This document shows positions 52,050 to 61,291 of a DNA stretch of 64,000 bases, piece by piece. The notes beneath the pieces are model-generated. The model worked only from the letters and a program-made list of their open reading frames with translations, did no database searches and was not told the DNA's origin. This stretch comes from an uncultured Ardenticatenia bacterium (lineage in GTDB: Bacteria; Chloroflexota; Anaerolineae; 4572-78; NAK82). The DNA is taken from the NCBI GenBank assembly GCA_937127125.1, contig CAKZLO010000075.1, positions 1 to 64,000 of the forward strand. The letters are read 5' to 3'. Each line of letters starts with the position of its first letter. The first letter of the stretch is position 1. The translations under genes and the position numbers were made by a program.

Positions 52050-53945
52050 CTACCCCTGCGCTTGCAGTAGGCGATACAGCGTACGACGTGCCAGGATGTC
52101 CCCGCTGATGACACCCAGCACACGACCTTCTCGCACCACCGGCATCGCTGATATCTCATGGTATTCCAGCTTGTGCACCACATCTAGAATGCTCGCCTCC
52201 GGCGACACGCTGACCACCTCCTGCGTCATTACCTGTGCCAATGGCATGTCCTGTGGCCCTCCTGTTTCGGCAGACGCGCGTGTGATGTCCCAATCGGTCA
52301 CCACACCTACCAGTTTCCCTTGCGTCGAGATCACTGCCAGCATGTCACTCTTGGTCTCGATCAGCAGCTGGGCTGCCTCGCCCACTGTGCTTCCCTCTAC
52401 GATGGTGGGCAGCGGCTCCATGATATCCGCCACGGTGCGATAACGCTCGCTAGAAGCAATGCGTCCAATGCTAATACGTTCAGCTGCCTCACACGGCAAC
52501 ATGTCTGGGTCGCTGACGAGCAGGTCGATCATCTCTATATTACGCCGGATCACCTCATCGCGCTTTGCTTCACCGGCCAGCCGACGCTGTTCAGCTAGCG
52601 CTTGGAACTGGGCGCGGTGCTCCTCCAGCCATTGGACAACCGCTTCTTGGTCACCTAACATAGCAGGAGGAATGCGCAATGCCTCAGGCGTTCTGATGGC
52701 GTGTTCTTGCGCCGCGAAGATGACACCGCCTGAGTTGACCAAATAGTCTGTGGCAATTAGCACCCCTGCTTGCCAATAAACAGCACGCTCCATGCGTGCC
52801 CGTGCTGCCTTACGCGCTGGGTCGGGAGAGTAGGTGTTGGCACCTTCGACGATCATGCGCCACCTGCCCATCCGATCTACAGTCATACAAGGGTGTGAAG
52901 CAGCATCCACAGCCAGATAATTCGCTACCGGCGCGGCGGGGACAAAGCAGAAAGCGGACTCGCGCAGCAGGTCATCACGCGCGGTGGAAAACTTCACCGA
53001 GGATTGACAGGATTGCGCTTCTTCTAGATGCTGAAGAAAATAATGTAGCGCGACGGTGCCATATTTTGCTCGTAAGCGCAGCAGCTCCTCAACAGGGAGA
53101 CCATCTTGGCTGAACAAGTAGCCTGTCTCATCGCTCACACCCAAAATGCGTGGTATCTGAGCCGCTTCACCTGGAGGCTTTCCCGGGTACCCTGTTGCCA
53201 ACATGCGTGCTACGTGAGACCCCACTGCACCAAAACCCTGAATCAGTACCGTCAGTTCTGCACGAGAGGGTACCTGTAAGTCGGCAAATTGGGGCAGGGC
53301 TCTCAAGCGTGGCATCTCTTCTAGCAATGTGTGAATGGCAATCACTACTCCACCAGCCGCAGCACCCAGTTCATCGATGCGGTTACCGCCCATCTCGGCT
53401 GGCTTGGAAAGCACACAGTCGAGGCCGTTTTCGATGGCGATGATTTTCATATCCGCATCGTCTGTACCGACGTCCGGCCCAGGCAGGTAGAGCTCATGAT
53501 AACGGTGGATCAGACGGGCAAAGCGACGGATGATCTCCTCCCGCCTCGCTCCTTTCACTCCGGGATCGGCCACAATCCCGCTCTTGCCACCGCCGTAGGG
53601 CAGGGCAGCCGCTGCATTTTTGAGCGTCATTCCTCGTGCCAGGCTGTGAATAGCGGATGGCGTCACGTCGGGCAACATACGGATGCCACCCATCGCGGGA
53701 CGTCCCATAGCCAGGTTATCCACTACAAGATAGCCGCCGACCTCCAGGGGGCTTTCGTCATCCCACATGCACACCACCAGCCGTGGCCCAAGATGGTCTA
53801 CTTCGATACCCAGACGATGTAGACGTTCCACGTCAGTGGGGCCGAATTCCATGTAAGCGCGACCATTCTCACGTTGCAGGCGGTTACGCCAGGTGCGCTC
53901 CGGCAATACATCGTGAAGGAACTCACTCATTCTTTTAGGGATCAT
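52050..53945 (-). CDS. Glutamate dehydrogenase-like enzyme fused to tandem CBS domains
   Basis: A 631-residue fusion. Residues about 30-490 are Glu/Leu/Phe/Val dehydrogenase: PAMGGIRMLPDVTPSAIHSLARGMTLKNAAAALPYGGGKSGI (catalytic Lys), LPGPDVGTDDADM, LIQGFGAVGSHVARML (NAD-binding), VEGANTYSPDPA, YLVNSGGVIFAAQEH. Residues about 510-630 hold two CBS motifs, VADIMEPLPTIVEGSTVGEA and LAQVMTQEVVSVSPEASILD, which bind adenine nucleotides. The CBS pair would make the dehydrogenase answer to energy charge (inference). 69 bp from the upstream epimerase. Confidence 0.92.
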   Translation of the reverse strand: MIPKRMSEFLHDVLPERTWRNRLQRENGRAYMEFGPTDVERLHRLGIEVDHLGPRLVVCMWDDESPLEVGGYLVVDNLAMGRPAMGGIRMLPDVTPSAIHSLARGMTLKNAAAALPYGGGKSGIVADPGVKGARREEIIRRFARLIHRYHELYLPGPDVGTDDADMKIIAIENGLDCVLSKPAEMGGNRIDELGAAAGGVVIAIHTLLEEMPRLRALPQFADLQVPSRAELTVLIQGFGAVGSHVARMLATGYPGKPPGEAAQIPRILGVSDETGYLFSQDGLPVEELLRLRAKYGTVALHYFLQHLEEAQSCQSSVKFSTARDDLLRESAFCFVPAAPVANYLAVDAASHPCMTVDRMGRWRMIVEGANTYSPDPARKAARARMERAVYWQAGVLIATDYLVNSGGVIFAAQEHAIRTPEALRIPPAMLGDQEAVVQWLEEHRAQFQALAEQRRLAGEAKRDEVIRRNIEMIDLLVSDPDMLPCEAAERISIGRIASSERYRTVADIMEPLPTIVEGSTVGEAAQLLIETKSDMLAVISTQGKLVGVVTDWDITRASAETGGPQDMPLAQVMTQEVVSVSPEASILDVVHKLEYHEISAMPVVREGRVLGVISGDILARRTLYRLLQAQG

Positions 53946-54014
53946 GGTTCCCTCCTAACCATTTGCAGCGCCATGAGATCGTCTCACCATTCTAGGCGGA
54001 ATATCTTGCACGCC

Positions 54015-54956
54015 TTATCGTCGGCGTCGCAGTGCGACGAACTGGGGATCGTTCTCCAACAGGAGCTGCAAACCAGTAGCTAGGTCCACACGTGGAGCGT
54101 AGTTGAGCAGTTGTCGCGCACGCGTTATATCGGCAACTAGACGACTGACCCCACCGCTCTGTGCATGCACGTATAAAACCTGTACGCTGCGCCCGACGAC
54201 GCGTTCAATCGTCTCGACCAATTGGTTAACACTGGTTTCCTGCCCTGATCCCACGTTGATGATCTGACGGTTAACACCTGGCGCAGTGGCAGCTGCGATC
54301 AGAGCACGGATCACATCGTCAATGTAAACGAAGTCGCGCGTTTGCGTTCCATCGCCGTAGACAACCAACGAGCCTCCGCCTAGAGCTTGGCGCAGGAACT
54401 GAGGGATCACTGGCGCGTGTACAGGGGGTATCGCCTGTCCCGGACCGTAGACGTTAAAGATGCGCAAACAAACGCTCTCAATGCCCCACAGAGCATTAAT
54501 GATATTGACATAATGCTCACTGGCTAATTTACTGACAGCATACGGCGAAGTAGGGTTGGGGGACATGTTCTCTGTGACCGGCTGGCGCGGTTGCTCACCG
54601 TAAATGGCACCTGAAGAAGCCAGAATGACACGTTGCACCCCTGCATCACGCATCGCTTCCATCAGTGCTACGGTGCCTCCCACGTTGGTAGCATTGTACT
54701 CGCGCGGGTAGAGGATAGACTCGGGCACTGAGACGCGTGCTGCCAGATGGTAGACACAGTCCACCTGGTGTAACAAACGCCACAGCTTAGGCTTGTCGCA
54801 CACGTCCCCCCGGGTGAAATTCACCTCGGGTAGCAGGCGCCCAGGATCACCAGCGCTCAGGTCATCAATGACGCGCACGGAGTGTCCTTCACGTATTAAT
54901 TGGTTGGCAAGTGCTGAGCCAATGAAGCCGGCCCCTCCAGTGACGAGGAACTGCAT
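54015..54956 (-). CDS. NAD-dependent epimerase (GalE-like extended SDR)
   Basis: A 313-residue extended SDR. Seen: FLVTGGAGFIGSALANQL, VIDDLSAGDPGRL, YHLAARVSVPESILYP, LASSGAIYGEQP, SPYAVSKLASEHY (Tyr-x3-Lys), RIFNVYGPGQAIPPVHAPVIPQF, VYGDGTQTRDFVYIDD. UDP-glucose or UDP-GlcNAc 4-epimerase relatives look like this; substrate unproven. It stands 9 bp after the GNAT gene, away from the polysaccharide locus, so a second use of NDP-sugars is likely. Confidence 0.88.
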   Translation of the reverse strand: MQFLVTGGAGFIGSALANQLIREGHSVRVIDDLSAGDPGRLLPEVNFTRGDVCDKPKLWRLLHQVDCVYHLAARVSVPESILYPREYNATNVGGTVALMEAMRDAGVQRVILASSGAIYGEQPRQPVTENMSPNPTSPYAVSKLASEHYVNIINALWGIESVCLRIFNVYGPGQAIPPVHAPVIPQFLRQALGGGSLVVYGDGTQTRDFVYIDDVIRALIAAATAPGVNRQIINVGSGQETSVNQLVETIERVVGRSVQVLYVHAQSGGVSRLVADITRARQLLNYAPRVDLATGLQLLLENDPQFVALRRRR

Positions 54957-54965
54957 CGTGGTTCT

Positions 54966-56117
54966 CTAGACAGGCATTTGGTAGATGCGGTAGGTGCGAT
55001 ACCGACGTGCGCCGTATGGTCCACCAACTTTTAAGATGATGCGGTTCATCATCTCGTTGGTCTCTAGGATCCAGGAAAACTCGATCCTGGTATAGCCTCC
55101 CTCGATCGCCGAGCGGACTGTCTCGTACATTAGAACAGCTTCGACGCCGCGCCCACGGAAATCATCGACGACCCCCATAATCATCAAGCGTGCGCCAGTG
55201 ATTTTGCGCCCATACCAGAGCACCTTGAGCCAGCCCAAGGGGAAAAGGCGACCGTCCAGACGTTTGAGTACTTGGTTGATGTCGGGTACACACACAGAGA
55301 GGCCCACAGGCCGGTCTCCGGCCTCCACAATCACACATAAACGGGGATCAAGGATTTGTTTGAGATCTCTGGCTAGTTTGTTCACCTCGGCATCGGTCAT
55401 GGGGACAAAGCCCCAGTTGCGCACCCACGCCTGGTTATAGACCTGTTTGGCGCGCTGTAGCTCTGCGTCGAAATCTTTCATACGCGGACGACGGGTGACA
55501 ATGCCAGCTCGCTCTTTCGCCAGATTTGTCACGCGCACTAGCTTTTCCGGCAAACCACTGGGGTCGCCATGAAACTGGCTTAGATCTGCTATATAGGCAT
55601 AGACATCCATCACCTTAGTCAAACCAAAGCGCTCAAAGAACTCGTTGTAATGTGGAGGATTATACGGCATCATGACCATAGGCGGTCCGGGGTCCCCTTC
55701 GAGGAACGTGCCCACTTCATGATTCTGGGAAAAGCTGAGTGGTCCACGCAGCGCTTCCATCCCTTTGGAATGCGCCCAATCTCGCGCGGTTGCAAGTAAA
55801 GCTTCTGCTACATGGAAATCATCGACTGTCTGGAAGAAACCGAACATGCCCACTTTTTCCCCGTGCACCTGATTATGCAAGTGGTCGATGTGACTGGAGA
55901 TGGTACCCATCACCTCACCATTGTGACGTGCCAGCCAAAGAACTACCTCAGCGTGCTCGAAGAAAGGGTTGTGTTGGGCACTGAGAAACTTGCGACGATC
56001 ACTTAGGAGTGGAGGCACCCAGTGTGGATCATCGCGATACAGTCGAAACGGGAAGCGAATAAAGTCCTCGAGGTCCTTGGAAGAAATAACAGGACAAACT
56101 TCCACGGTGATGCTCAT
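54966..56117 (-). CDS. GNAT-like acyltransferase, uncharacterised
   Basis: A 383-residue protein with GNAT-fold features: an N-terminal FIRFPFRLYRDDPHWVPPLL, VVLWLARHNGEVMGTISSHI, MFGFFQTVDDFHVAEALLAT, LRGPLSFSQNHEVGTFLEG, and a second acetyltransferase-like half with IMGVVDDFRGRGVEAVLMYE, where RGRG is the acyl-CoA loop. I know this as a widespread conserved family without a proven substrate. Only 6-9 bp separate it from the genes on either side. Confidence 0.8.
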   Translation of the reverse strand: MSITVEVCPVISSKDLEDFIRFPFRLYRDDPHWVPPLLSDRRKFLSAQHNPFFEHAEVVLWLARHNGEVMGTISSHIDHLHNQVHGEKVGMFGFFQTVDDFHVAEALLATARDWAHSKGMEALRGPLSFSQNHEVGTFLEGDPGPPMVMMPYNPPHYNEFFERFGLTKVMDVYAYIADLSQFHGDPSGLPEKLVRVTNLAKERAGIVTRRPRMKDFDAELQRAKQVYNQAWVRNWGFVPMTDAEVNKLARDLKQILDPRLCVIVEAGDRPVGLSVCVPDINQVLKRLDGRLFPLGWLKVLWYGRKITGARLMIMGVVDDFRGRGVEAVLMYETVRSAIEGGYTRIEFSWILETNEMMNRIILKVGGPYGARRYRTYRIYQMPV

Positions 56118-56123
56118 AAGGGA

Positions 56124-56810
56124 TCAGACCTCAATCGTCTGTCCGGGTTGAAGCACGAACACCCGGGCGGTGGTTTCACTTTCCACACGCCTGGCCCATG
56201 CGTGGGCATCTTGCTGGATAAGGTCAAAGGTGTTGTAATGAATGGGGACGACGCCCGCTGGCTGGATTAGTTTGACTGCGCGCAAGGCGTCTTCTGGCCC
56301 CATGGTGTAATTGTCCCCGATGGGCAGCAGAGCCAAATCAATCCCCTCTTCCCCGATCAACTTCATATCGTAGAACAAACCAGTGTCACATGCATGGTAG
56401 ATCTTTCGGTTCCCCTCCAAATATAAGAGGAAGCCAACTGGGTTGCCACCATAAGAACCGTCAGGCAAAACAGAACCGTGATGAGCAATCGTGAGTTTCA
56501 AACGCCCCCATGGATATTTATGCGAGCCACCGATGTGTTGTGCATGGACGTTCTCGACCCCATTAGCCACCAACCAGTTCTGAATCTCGTAGTTGGAGAC
56601 TACCATCGCACCGGTGCGTTTAGCAATAGCGATGGTGTCGCCCAGGTGATCACCATGCCCATGAGACACTAGGATGTAGTCTGCCTCAACAGCATCTGCA
56701 TGCACAGGGCTCATAGCGTTGCCAGTGAGAAAGGGGTCAGTCAAAATGCGGAAACCCTGTGTTTCAATGAGAAAACAGGCATGTCCGTACCACGTGACCT
56801 TAACTGCCAA
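56124..56810 (-). CDS. UPF0173-type metal-dependent hydrolase
   Basis: A 228-residue metallo-beta-lactamase-fold protein. Seen: KVTWYGHACFLIETQGFRIL, ILVSHGHGDHLGDTIAIA (HxHxDH metal motif), HHGSVLPDGSYGGNPVGFLL, YHACDTGLFYDMKLIGE, LALLPIGDNYTMGPEDAL and VVPIHYNTFDLI. These match the UPF0173 (UlaG-like) group of general metal hydrolases. Its substrate is unknown. Confidence 0.92.
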   Translation of the reverse strand: MAVKVTWYGHACFLIETQGFRILTDPFLTGNAMSPVHADAVEADYILVSHGHGDHLGDTIAIAKRTGAMVVSNYEIQNWLVANGVENVHAQHIGGSHKYPWGRLKLTIAHHGSVLPDGSYGGNPVGFLLYLEGNRKIYHACDTGLFYDMKLIGEEGIDLALLPIGDNYTMGPEDALRAVKLIQPAGVVPIHYNTFDLIQQDAHAWARRVESETTARVFVLQPGQTIEV

Positions 56811-56855
56811 GGGCTCCCTCCTTAAACGGTTGCTGAGAAAGGAAAGCAGCTGCGT

Positions 56856-57197
56856 TCAGGCGGCTTTTTCTGCGATAGGTGCGTTTTCCTTCAACAGGCG
56901 CGCGATCTCCTTGCGTGCTCGCTCGTAACGCTGTAGCAGTTGCTTATCCGTTCCTTTGAAACTGATGATCGTTTGACGTGCACACAAAGCACAGCCGCGT
57001 TGTGCCCGGTAGCTGTCCATTTCGCAGGTGAGACAGCTATTCAGGCGGATCATCATCATCGAAAACGCCAACGCATCTGGGTGCGTTTCCGGTAGCGTTG
57101 AAAGATAGTCAATAAGTTTCTTCCATTCTTCACCGCGCAAGTCGCGCAGCTGACCGATCAAATGAGGTGTAAACAAGAGTTCGTATTTCTGATACAC
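56856..57197 (-). CDS. Small conserved protein with a CxxC-x11-CxxC motif
   Basis: A 113-residue soluble protein. Predominantly helical; it starts YELLFTPHLIGQLRDLRGEEW, then SCLTCEMDSYRAQRGCALCA with two CxxC pairs 11 residues apart, enough to bind zinc or an iron-sulfur cluster, and an ending rich in Lys/Arg/Glu. No family recognised. It is the first gene behind the consensus promoter at 57284-57312 and leads the nine-gene run. Confidence 0.72.
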   Translation of the reverse strand: MYQKYELLFTPHLIGQLRDLRGEEWKKLIDYLSTLPETHPDALAFSMMMIRLNSCLTCEMDSYRAQRGCALCARQTIISFKGTDKQLLQRYERARKEIARLLKENAPIAEKAA

Positions 57198-57283
57198 TTG
57201 TCACGATCCATCCATTTCTAGAGAGATATTGTAAGGTCACACCGATATTGCACTACCCAACCTCGCATATGCCAGCATTTTTT

Positions 57284-57312
57284 ATTATAATTGCCGTCGG
57301 GAGCGGTGTCAA
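57284..57312 (-). promoter_or_regulatory. Fully consensus sigma-70 promoter
   Basis: On the minus strand TTGACA (57312-57307), 17 bp, TATAAT (57289-57284): twelve of twelve matches with ideal spacing. It precedes the gene at 57197 by about 85 bp and is the only strong promoter seen for the run down to 47268. Confidence 0.85.
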
Positions 57313-57471
57313 TAGCTTTGGAGAGGTGTTCAAGAACTCCCCGTGTTAATACTGGCTTGGCCCTCTCCTGCGCAAAGCTGACTGGTTGACAGCTCTCTGT
57401 TCTGGTTGGGTGGGAGGACATTGGGGATGCCTCGAACTTGTGTCATCCGATTTTCTGCACAGGAGACTTGA

Positions 57472-58395
57472 GTGAAAAAAGCCATTTGCTCCGATAGTAT
57501 GGAGGCTACAAGATTGCTCCACGTTGACTATCTTCGTGTCCTGAACCCCTCAGTGATCGAGCGGCTGGGATATATCCGGCACGCACTCTTTGACTTCGAC
57601 GGTACCATCTCCACCCTTCGCCAAGGCTGGGAGCAAGCAATGATCCCGGTCATGTTGGAGGCAATCTGTGGTTCGCATCCTGTGACGCCCGAGATTGAGC
57701 ATGAGGTGCGTGAGTATGTTGATCGTTCTACTGGTATTCTGACCATTGAACAGATGCGCTGGTTGGTGGATGCGGTACGTCGCCATGGGTTGGTTGGTGA
57801 GCCATTGACGGCAGCCCAATACAAGCAAATCTATCTAGAACGATTGCTGGTCACTGTCAATGAGAGGGTGGAACGGGTGGCACGTGGCGAGGTGCCACCC
57901 TCTGCTGCTATGATTGCTGGGGCTGAGGAGTTTGTGCGTGCACTTTACGAGCGTGGTGTGAAGCTTTACCTGGCCAGTGGTACCGATCATCCCTATGTCC
58001 TCCGCGAAGCATCTGTGCTAGGAATAGACCATTACTTCATCGGTGGTATCTACGGCGCCTTGGATGCCACCGAGGCCAACAACAAAGAACGCATTATTCA
58101 GCGCATTCTGGACGAACATGGTCTGTCTGGCAATGAGCTGCTGGTGGTTGGCGATGGCCCGGTGGAAATCCGTGAGGCAGTGGCGCGCGGGGCCATTGCC
58201 CTTGGAATGGCAACAGATGAGGTGATACGCCATGGGTGGAATCCGCATAAGGTACGTCGGTTGACCAACGCAGGCGCTGACATGCTTGCCCCTGATTTCA
58301 GCCGTATAGACATACTAATGAGGGTGCTATTCCCCGCGTGTGGCAAGTCCAACGATTCTCTCAAGGGTGAGGTTGAAACATGCAGAGAGGGATAA
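57472..58395 (+). CDS. HAD-superfamily hydrolase (phosphoglycolate-phosphatase-like)
   Basis: A 307-residue enzyme. HAD motif I is HALFDFDGTISTL (Asp nucleophile about 42), motif II KLYLASGTDHPYV, motif III Lys near NNKERII, motif IV LLVVGDGPVEIREAVARGA. A helical cap lies between I and II. The GTG start at 57472 follows GGAG at good spacing. Function is probably a small-molecule phosphatase; substrate unknown. Its 3' end overlaps the TspO-like gene by 16 bp. Confidence 0.88.
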   Translation: MKKAICSDSMEATRLLHVDYLRVLNPSVIERLGYIRHALFDFDGTISTLRQGWEQAMIPVMLEAICGSHPVTPEIEHEVREYVDRSTGILTIEQMRWLVDAVRRHGLVGEPLTAAQYKQIYLERLLVTVNERVERVARGEVPPSAAMIAGAEEFVRALYERGVKLYLASGTDHPYVLREASVLGIDHYFIGGIYGALDATEANNKERIIQRILDEHGLSGNELLVVGDGPVEIREAVARGAIALGMATDEVIRHGWNPHKVRRLTNAGADMLAPDFSRIDILMRVLFPACGKSNDSLKGEVETCREG

Positions 58396-59156
58396 CAAGA
58401 CAAGTTCTTAATGTGTTGGCAGCAATTGCTACTATCGGCGTCAATGGATTGGCAAATGCCCTGCCCCTGAATAACCTGACGACGGGAGAGATCTCAGATC
58501 GTTTCAGGGTCTATTTCACACCAGCTGGCTACGTCTTCTCCATCTGGGGCCTGATCTATTTGGGAATCATTGCTTTTGCTTTCTATCAGGCATTGCCCTC
58601 TCAGCGCAACAACCCACGTTTGGGGCGACTGGGTTATCTCTTCGTAGTGAGCTGCTTGGCTAACATCGCTTGGCTGTTCCTGTGGCATTATGAGCAGTTT
58701 CCTTTGACGCTCGTCGCGATGTTTGGTCTGTTGGCCTCCCTGGTTGTCGCATATGTGCGCTTGGGTATTGGGAGGACACTGGTGCCCTCAGAAGAGCGTT
58801 GGTTCGTGCACGTTCCATTCAGTCTCTATTTGGGCTGGGTGAGTGTGGCTACCATTGCTAATGTAACTGTTGTATTGGATTACCTGAATTGGGACAGATG
58901 GGGCATTGCCGCTGAGTGGTGGGCGCTCGCGATGTTATTGGTCGGGGCAGGACTAGCTCTCATAATGGCACTTACACGACGAGACGTAGTGTATGTACTG
59001 GTTCTTATCTGGGCTTATATTGGTATCGCGGTCAAACAAGGCGATGTAGCCATAGTGGCACGTGGAGCATGGGTGACAACTGGGCTGCTGGTATTGATAC
59101 TGGTATCGACCTTTGCCAAGCATTGGATGCAGCAAAAACACACCGCTGTCCGTTGA
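58380..59156 (+). CDS. TspO/MBR-related tryptophan-rich membrane protein
   Basis: A 258-residue protein with seven to eight membrane segments. The region FTPAGYVFSIWGLIYLGIIA and following YQAL, LANIAWLFLWHYEQFPLT match the tryptophan-rich sensory (TspO-like) family, although TspO itself has five helices and about 160 residues; longer relatives are known. It could bind tetrapyrroles or act in stress response; unproven. The overlap with the HAD gene suggests co-expression. Confidence 0.75.
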   Translation: MQRGITRQVLNVLAAIATIGVNGLANALPLNNLTTGEISDRFRVYFTPAGYVFSIWGLIYLGIIAFAFYQALPSQRNNPRLGRLGYLFVVSCLANIAWLFLWHYEQFPLTLVAMFGLLASLVVAYVRLGIGRTLVPSEERWFVHVPFSLYLGWVSVATIANVTVVLDYLNWDRWGIAAEWWALAMLLVGAGLALIMALTRRDVVYVLVLIWAYIGIAVKQGDVAIVARGAWVTTGLLVLILVSTFAKHWMQQKHTAVR

Positions 59157-59217
59157 CACAGGTGCAGCATGTCCATTCGTGCGCGGAAGGGAGGCATCGT
59201 GACGCGCCGGGTTCACA

Positions 59218-59466
59218 TTATCGATTGAATAAACGAACAAGAATGTTTAGCAGGATGGTCAGAATGATGCTCAGCAGAATCGAGCTCACAATTGGTATCC
59301 AGCAGGAGAGGCGTCCATCTGCAGTCCGGAAGTGGATGTCGCCCGGCAGATGACCTAGCTGATTGAAAAAGGGCACCTTGCTGAATAACCAGAACAGCAC
59401 ACCCAGCGCTGCGATGCCCAATCCCAAAAGGATCAACCAGCGTCCCAGACCTTCGAGAGAAAACAT
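59218..59466 (-). CDS. DUF2905 small membrane protein
   Basis: 82 residues with two membrane helices: FSLEGLGRWLILLGLGIAAL and a C-terminal IVSSILLSIILTILLNILV. The centre LGHLPGDIHFRTADGR matches DUF2905 (GRLPGDI motif). ATG 59466 follows GGAGGTGAGTTA, a strong site, whereas a longer frame to 59592 is unsupported. Function unknown. Confidence 0.88.
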   Translation of the reverse strand: MFSLEGLGRWLILLGLGIAALGVLFWLFSKVPFFNQLGHLPGDIHFRTADGRLSCWIPIVSSILLSIILTILLNILVRLFNR

Positions 59467-59913
59467 TAACTCACCTCCTCCAGCACATATACCACGAATC
59501 AAACAGGCAGGCAAGGATTTGGCCCCTCGCAGCCAAGGCATCTGCACAGTTCTGCAAGCTCTGTCCATTTCTATCGGTCGCATCCAGCTCAAGAGGAGGT
59601 TTCCCTGATCGATCTGCGGGTAAGACCTCTTGCTTGGTGCGTGATCGAGTAGTGCTAGATCCTATAGGTTTGCGGGTTTGGAAAAAAGCCTTTCGTCTCG
59701 AGACCTTCGCATCAAGATAGGGACGGTCAGTCCATTTTTTTCCGCGGTATGTGGGGGATCTTACAGTGCGTTGACTTGCCTCCTCCTTGCTCGTATAATC
59801 GGTTTAGTAGCTTATTGTTTACAGCAATTTCTGAAAAGAGTCTCAGATAGTGGGCACCATCGCGTAATACTGGTTGCGTCTGTTCCGCCGTGTGAGGGGA
59901 GATTGGAACAAAG
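59467..59913. other. 447-bp divergent intergenic region
   Basis: No gene supported. It contains the consensus promoter of the LysM-M23 gene at 59771-59799, leaving a leader of about 107 bases. I saw no further structure. Confidence 0.6.
59771..59799 (+). promoter_or_regulatory. Promoter for the LysM-M23 peptidase gene
   Basis: TTGACT (59771-59776), 17 bp, TATAAT (59794-59799); eleven of twelve matches. Confidence 0.8.
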
Positions 59914-61212
59914 ATGGTGAAATCTAGGGCTTGGATCCTCTGCCTGATACTTGTCGTGGCTCTTCTTGTCCCAACAGCACCTATTGTTGCGGCACCACCA
60001 ACGCAGACAGAACCAGAACGTGTATATTTTGTTCAGGTTGGCGACACCCTCTATAGCATTGCGCTGCGCTTTCAGGTAACAGTTGAGGCACTTGTAGCTG
60101 TCAATCAACTTGAGAATCCAGACTTGATCCAGGTCGGGCAGAAACTTGTGATACCACCGGCGGAGGAGGACGCCGGATCGACGTCAGCGAGCGGAGGGAC
60201 AGAAGCCTCATCAGGTGAAATGACACAACTCACTTCTCCACATCAACCACAAGTGTATGTCGTCCAACCAGGAGACACGCTTTCCGGTATTGCTGCGTAT
60301 TGGGGTGCCACTGTCGAAGAACTTGTGGAAGCAAACGGGCTCAGCGACCCCAACTATCTGAGAGTAGGGCAGGAGCTGCGCATCCCAGGCGCTGACCTGC
60401 CCACTTCGTATCCCCATCCATTCTATCAGGTTCAACTTGCTCCGTTGCCTGTAGCTCAAGGAGAAACTTTGCTGGTACGTGTGAAATTACGGGAACCGGC
60501 AACGTTGTCTGGTGAGTTCGACGGACGTCCGTTTCACTTCATCAACACTCAACAAGGCGGCTGGGCACTGGTTGGTGTTCACGCATTGCAGTCGATTGGA
60601 GCGTATTCATTGATCCTGCATGCTCGGTCACGCAAAGGCGAGGAAGTAACACTGACGCTTCCTATGCGTGTCAAAGGGGGAGGATATGCTACCGAGGATA
60701 TTTTCTTGCCTCCCGACCGTAGTGCTCTCCTCGATCCAAAGCTGGTCGCCGCCGAGGAAGCACGTATGAAAGTAGTTTGGGCGGAGCTAAGCCCATTTCC
60801 TCTCTGGGAGGGATTATTCAGTCTACCTTTAAAGGAGATGCGGGTTACCTCACCCTTTGGCACGCGACGTTCCTACAATGGGGGTCCGGTCAGTGGATTC
60901 CACACTGGTATCGACTTGGGAGCTGACGAAGGCATCCCGGTGTACGCGCCAGCTAGAGGTCGCGTGACATTATCTGAGACGCTCACTGTGCGGGGCAACA
61001 CCCTCGTGATTGACCATGGCGTTGGCGTCTTCAGCGGTTTCTTTCACCTTGCGCAGTCACTCGTCCAAACTGGCCAAATGGTGCAGGCGGGTGACTTGAT
61101 CGGCTATGTCGGCAATACAGGACTGTCCAGCGGTGCCCATCTACATTGGGAGATGCGCGTCGGCGGGATCGCGGTAGATCCTATGCAATGGACCAGAATG
61201 GTTTTTCCATAG
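59914..61212 (+). CDS. Secreted M23 peptidase with two LysM domains
   Basis: A 432-residue protein: signal peptide 1-27 (ending IVAAP), LysM 1 about 37-82 ([20 protein letters not shown]), LysM 2 about 112-158 (YVVQPGDTLSGIAAYWGATV), a beta-rich middle domain about 165-255, and M23 about 305-430. Zinc ligands in SGFHTGIDLGA (His, Asp) and HLHWEMRVGG (His-x-His), so this one has the ordinary M23B motif, unlike the LasA-like protein at 31274. It is predicted to cut peptidoglycan cross-bridges during growth or division. Confidence 0.93.
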   Translation: MVKSRAWILCLILVVALLVPTAPIVAAPPTQTEPERVYFVQVGDTLYSIALRFQVTVEALVAVNQLENPDLIQVGQKLVIPPAEEDAGSTSASGGTEASSGEMTQLTSPHQPQVYVVQPGDTLSGIAAYWGATVEELVEANGLSDPNYLRVGQELRIPGADLPTSYPHPFYQVQLAPLPVAQGETLLVRVKLREPATLSGEFDGRPFHFINTQQGGWALVGVHALQSIGAYSLILHARSRKGEEVTLTLPMRVKGGGYATEDIFLPPDRSALLDPKLVAAEEARMKVVWAELSPFPLWEGLFSLPLKEMRVTSPFGTRRSYNGGPVSGFHTGIDLGADEGIPVYAPARGRVTLSETLTVRGNTLVIDHGVGVFSGFFHLAQSLVQTGQMVQAGDLIGYVGNTGLSSGAHLHWEMRVGGIAVDPMQWTRMVFP

Positions 61213-61220
61213 TTTTGCTA

Positions 61221-61249
61221 TTGCACTGGCAACGAATCCGATGTATAAT
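61221..61249 (+). promoter_or_regulatory. Promoter for the TPR-L,D-transpeptidase gene
   Basis: TTGCAC (61221-61226), 17 bp, TATAAT (61244-61249), 42 bp before the start codon. Confidence 0.7.
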
Positions 61250-61291
61250 TAGACATAAAATATTACGCCACAATCGATGGGGCCGTAGAGA

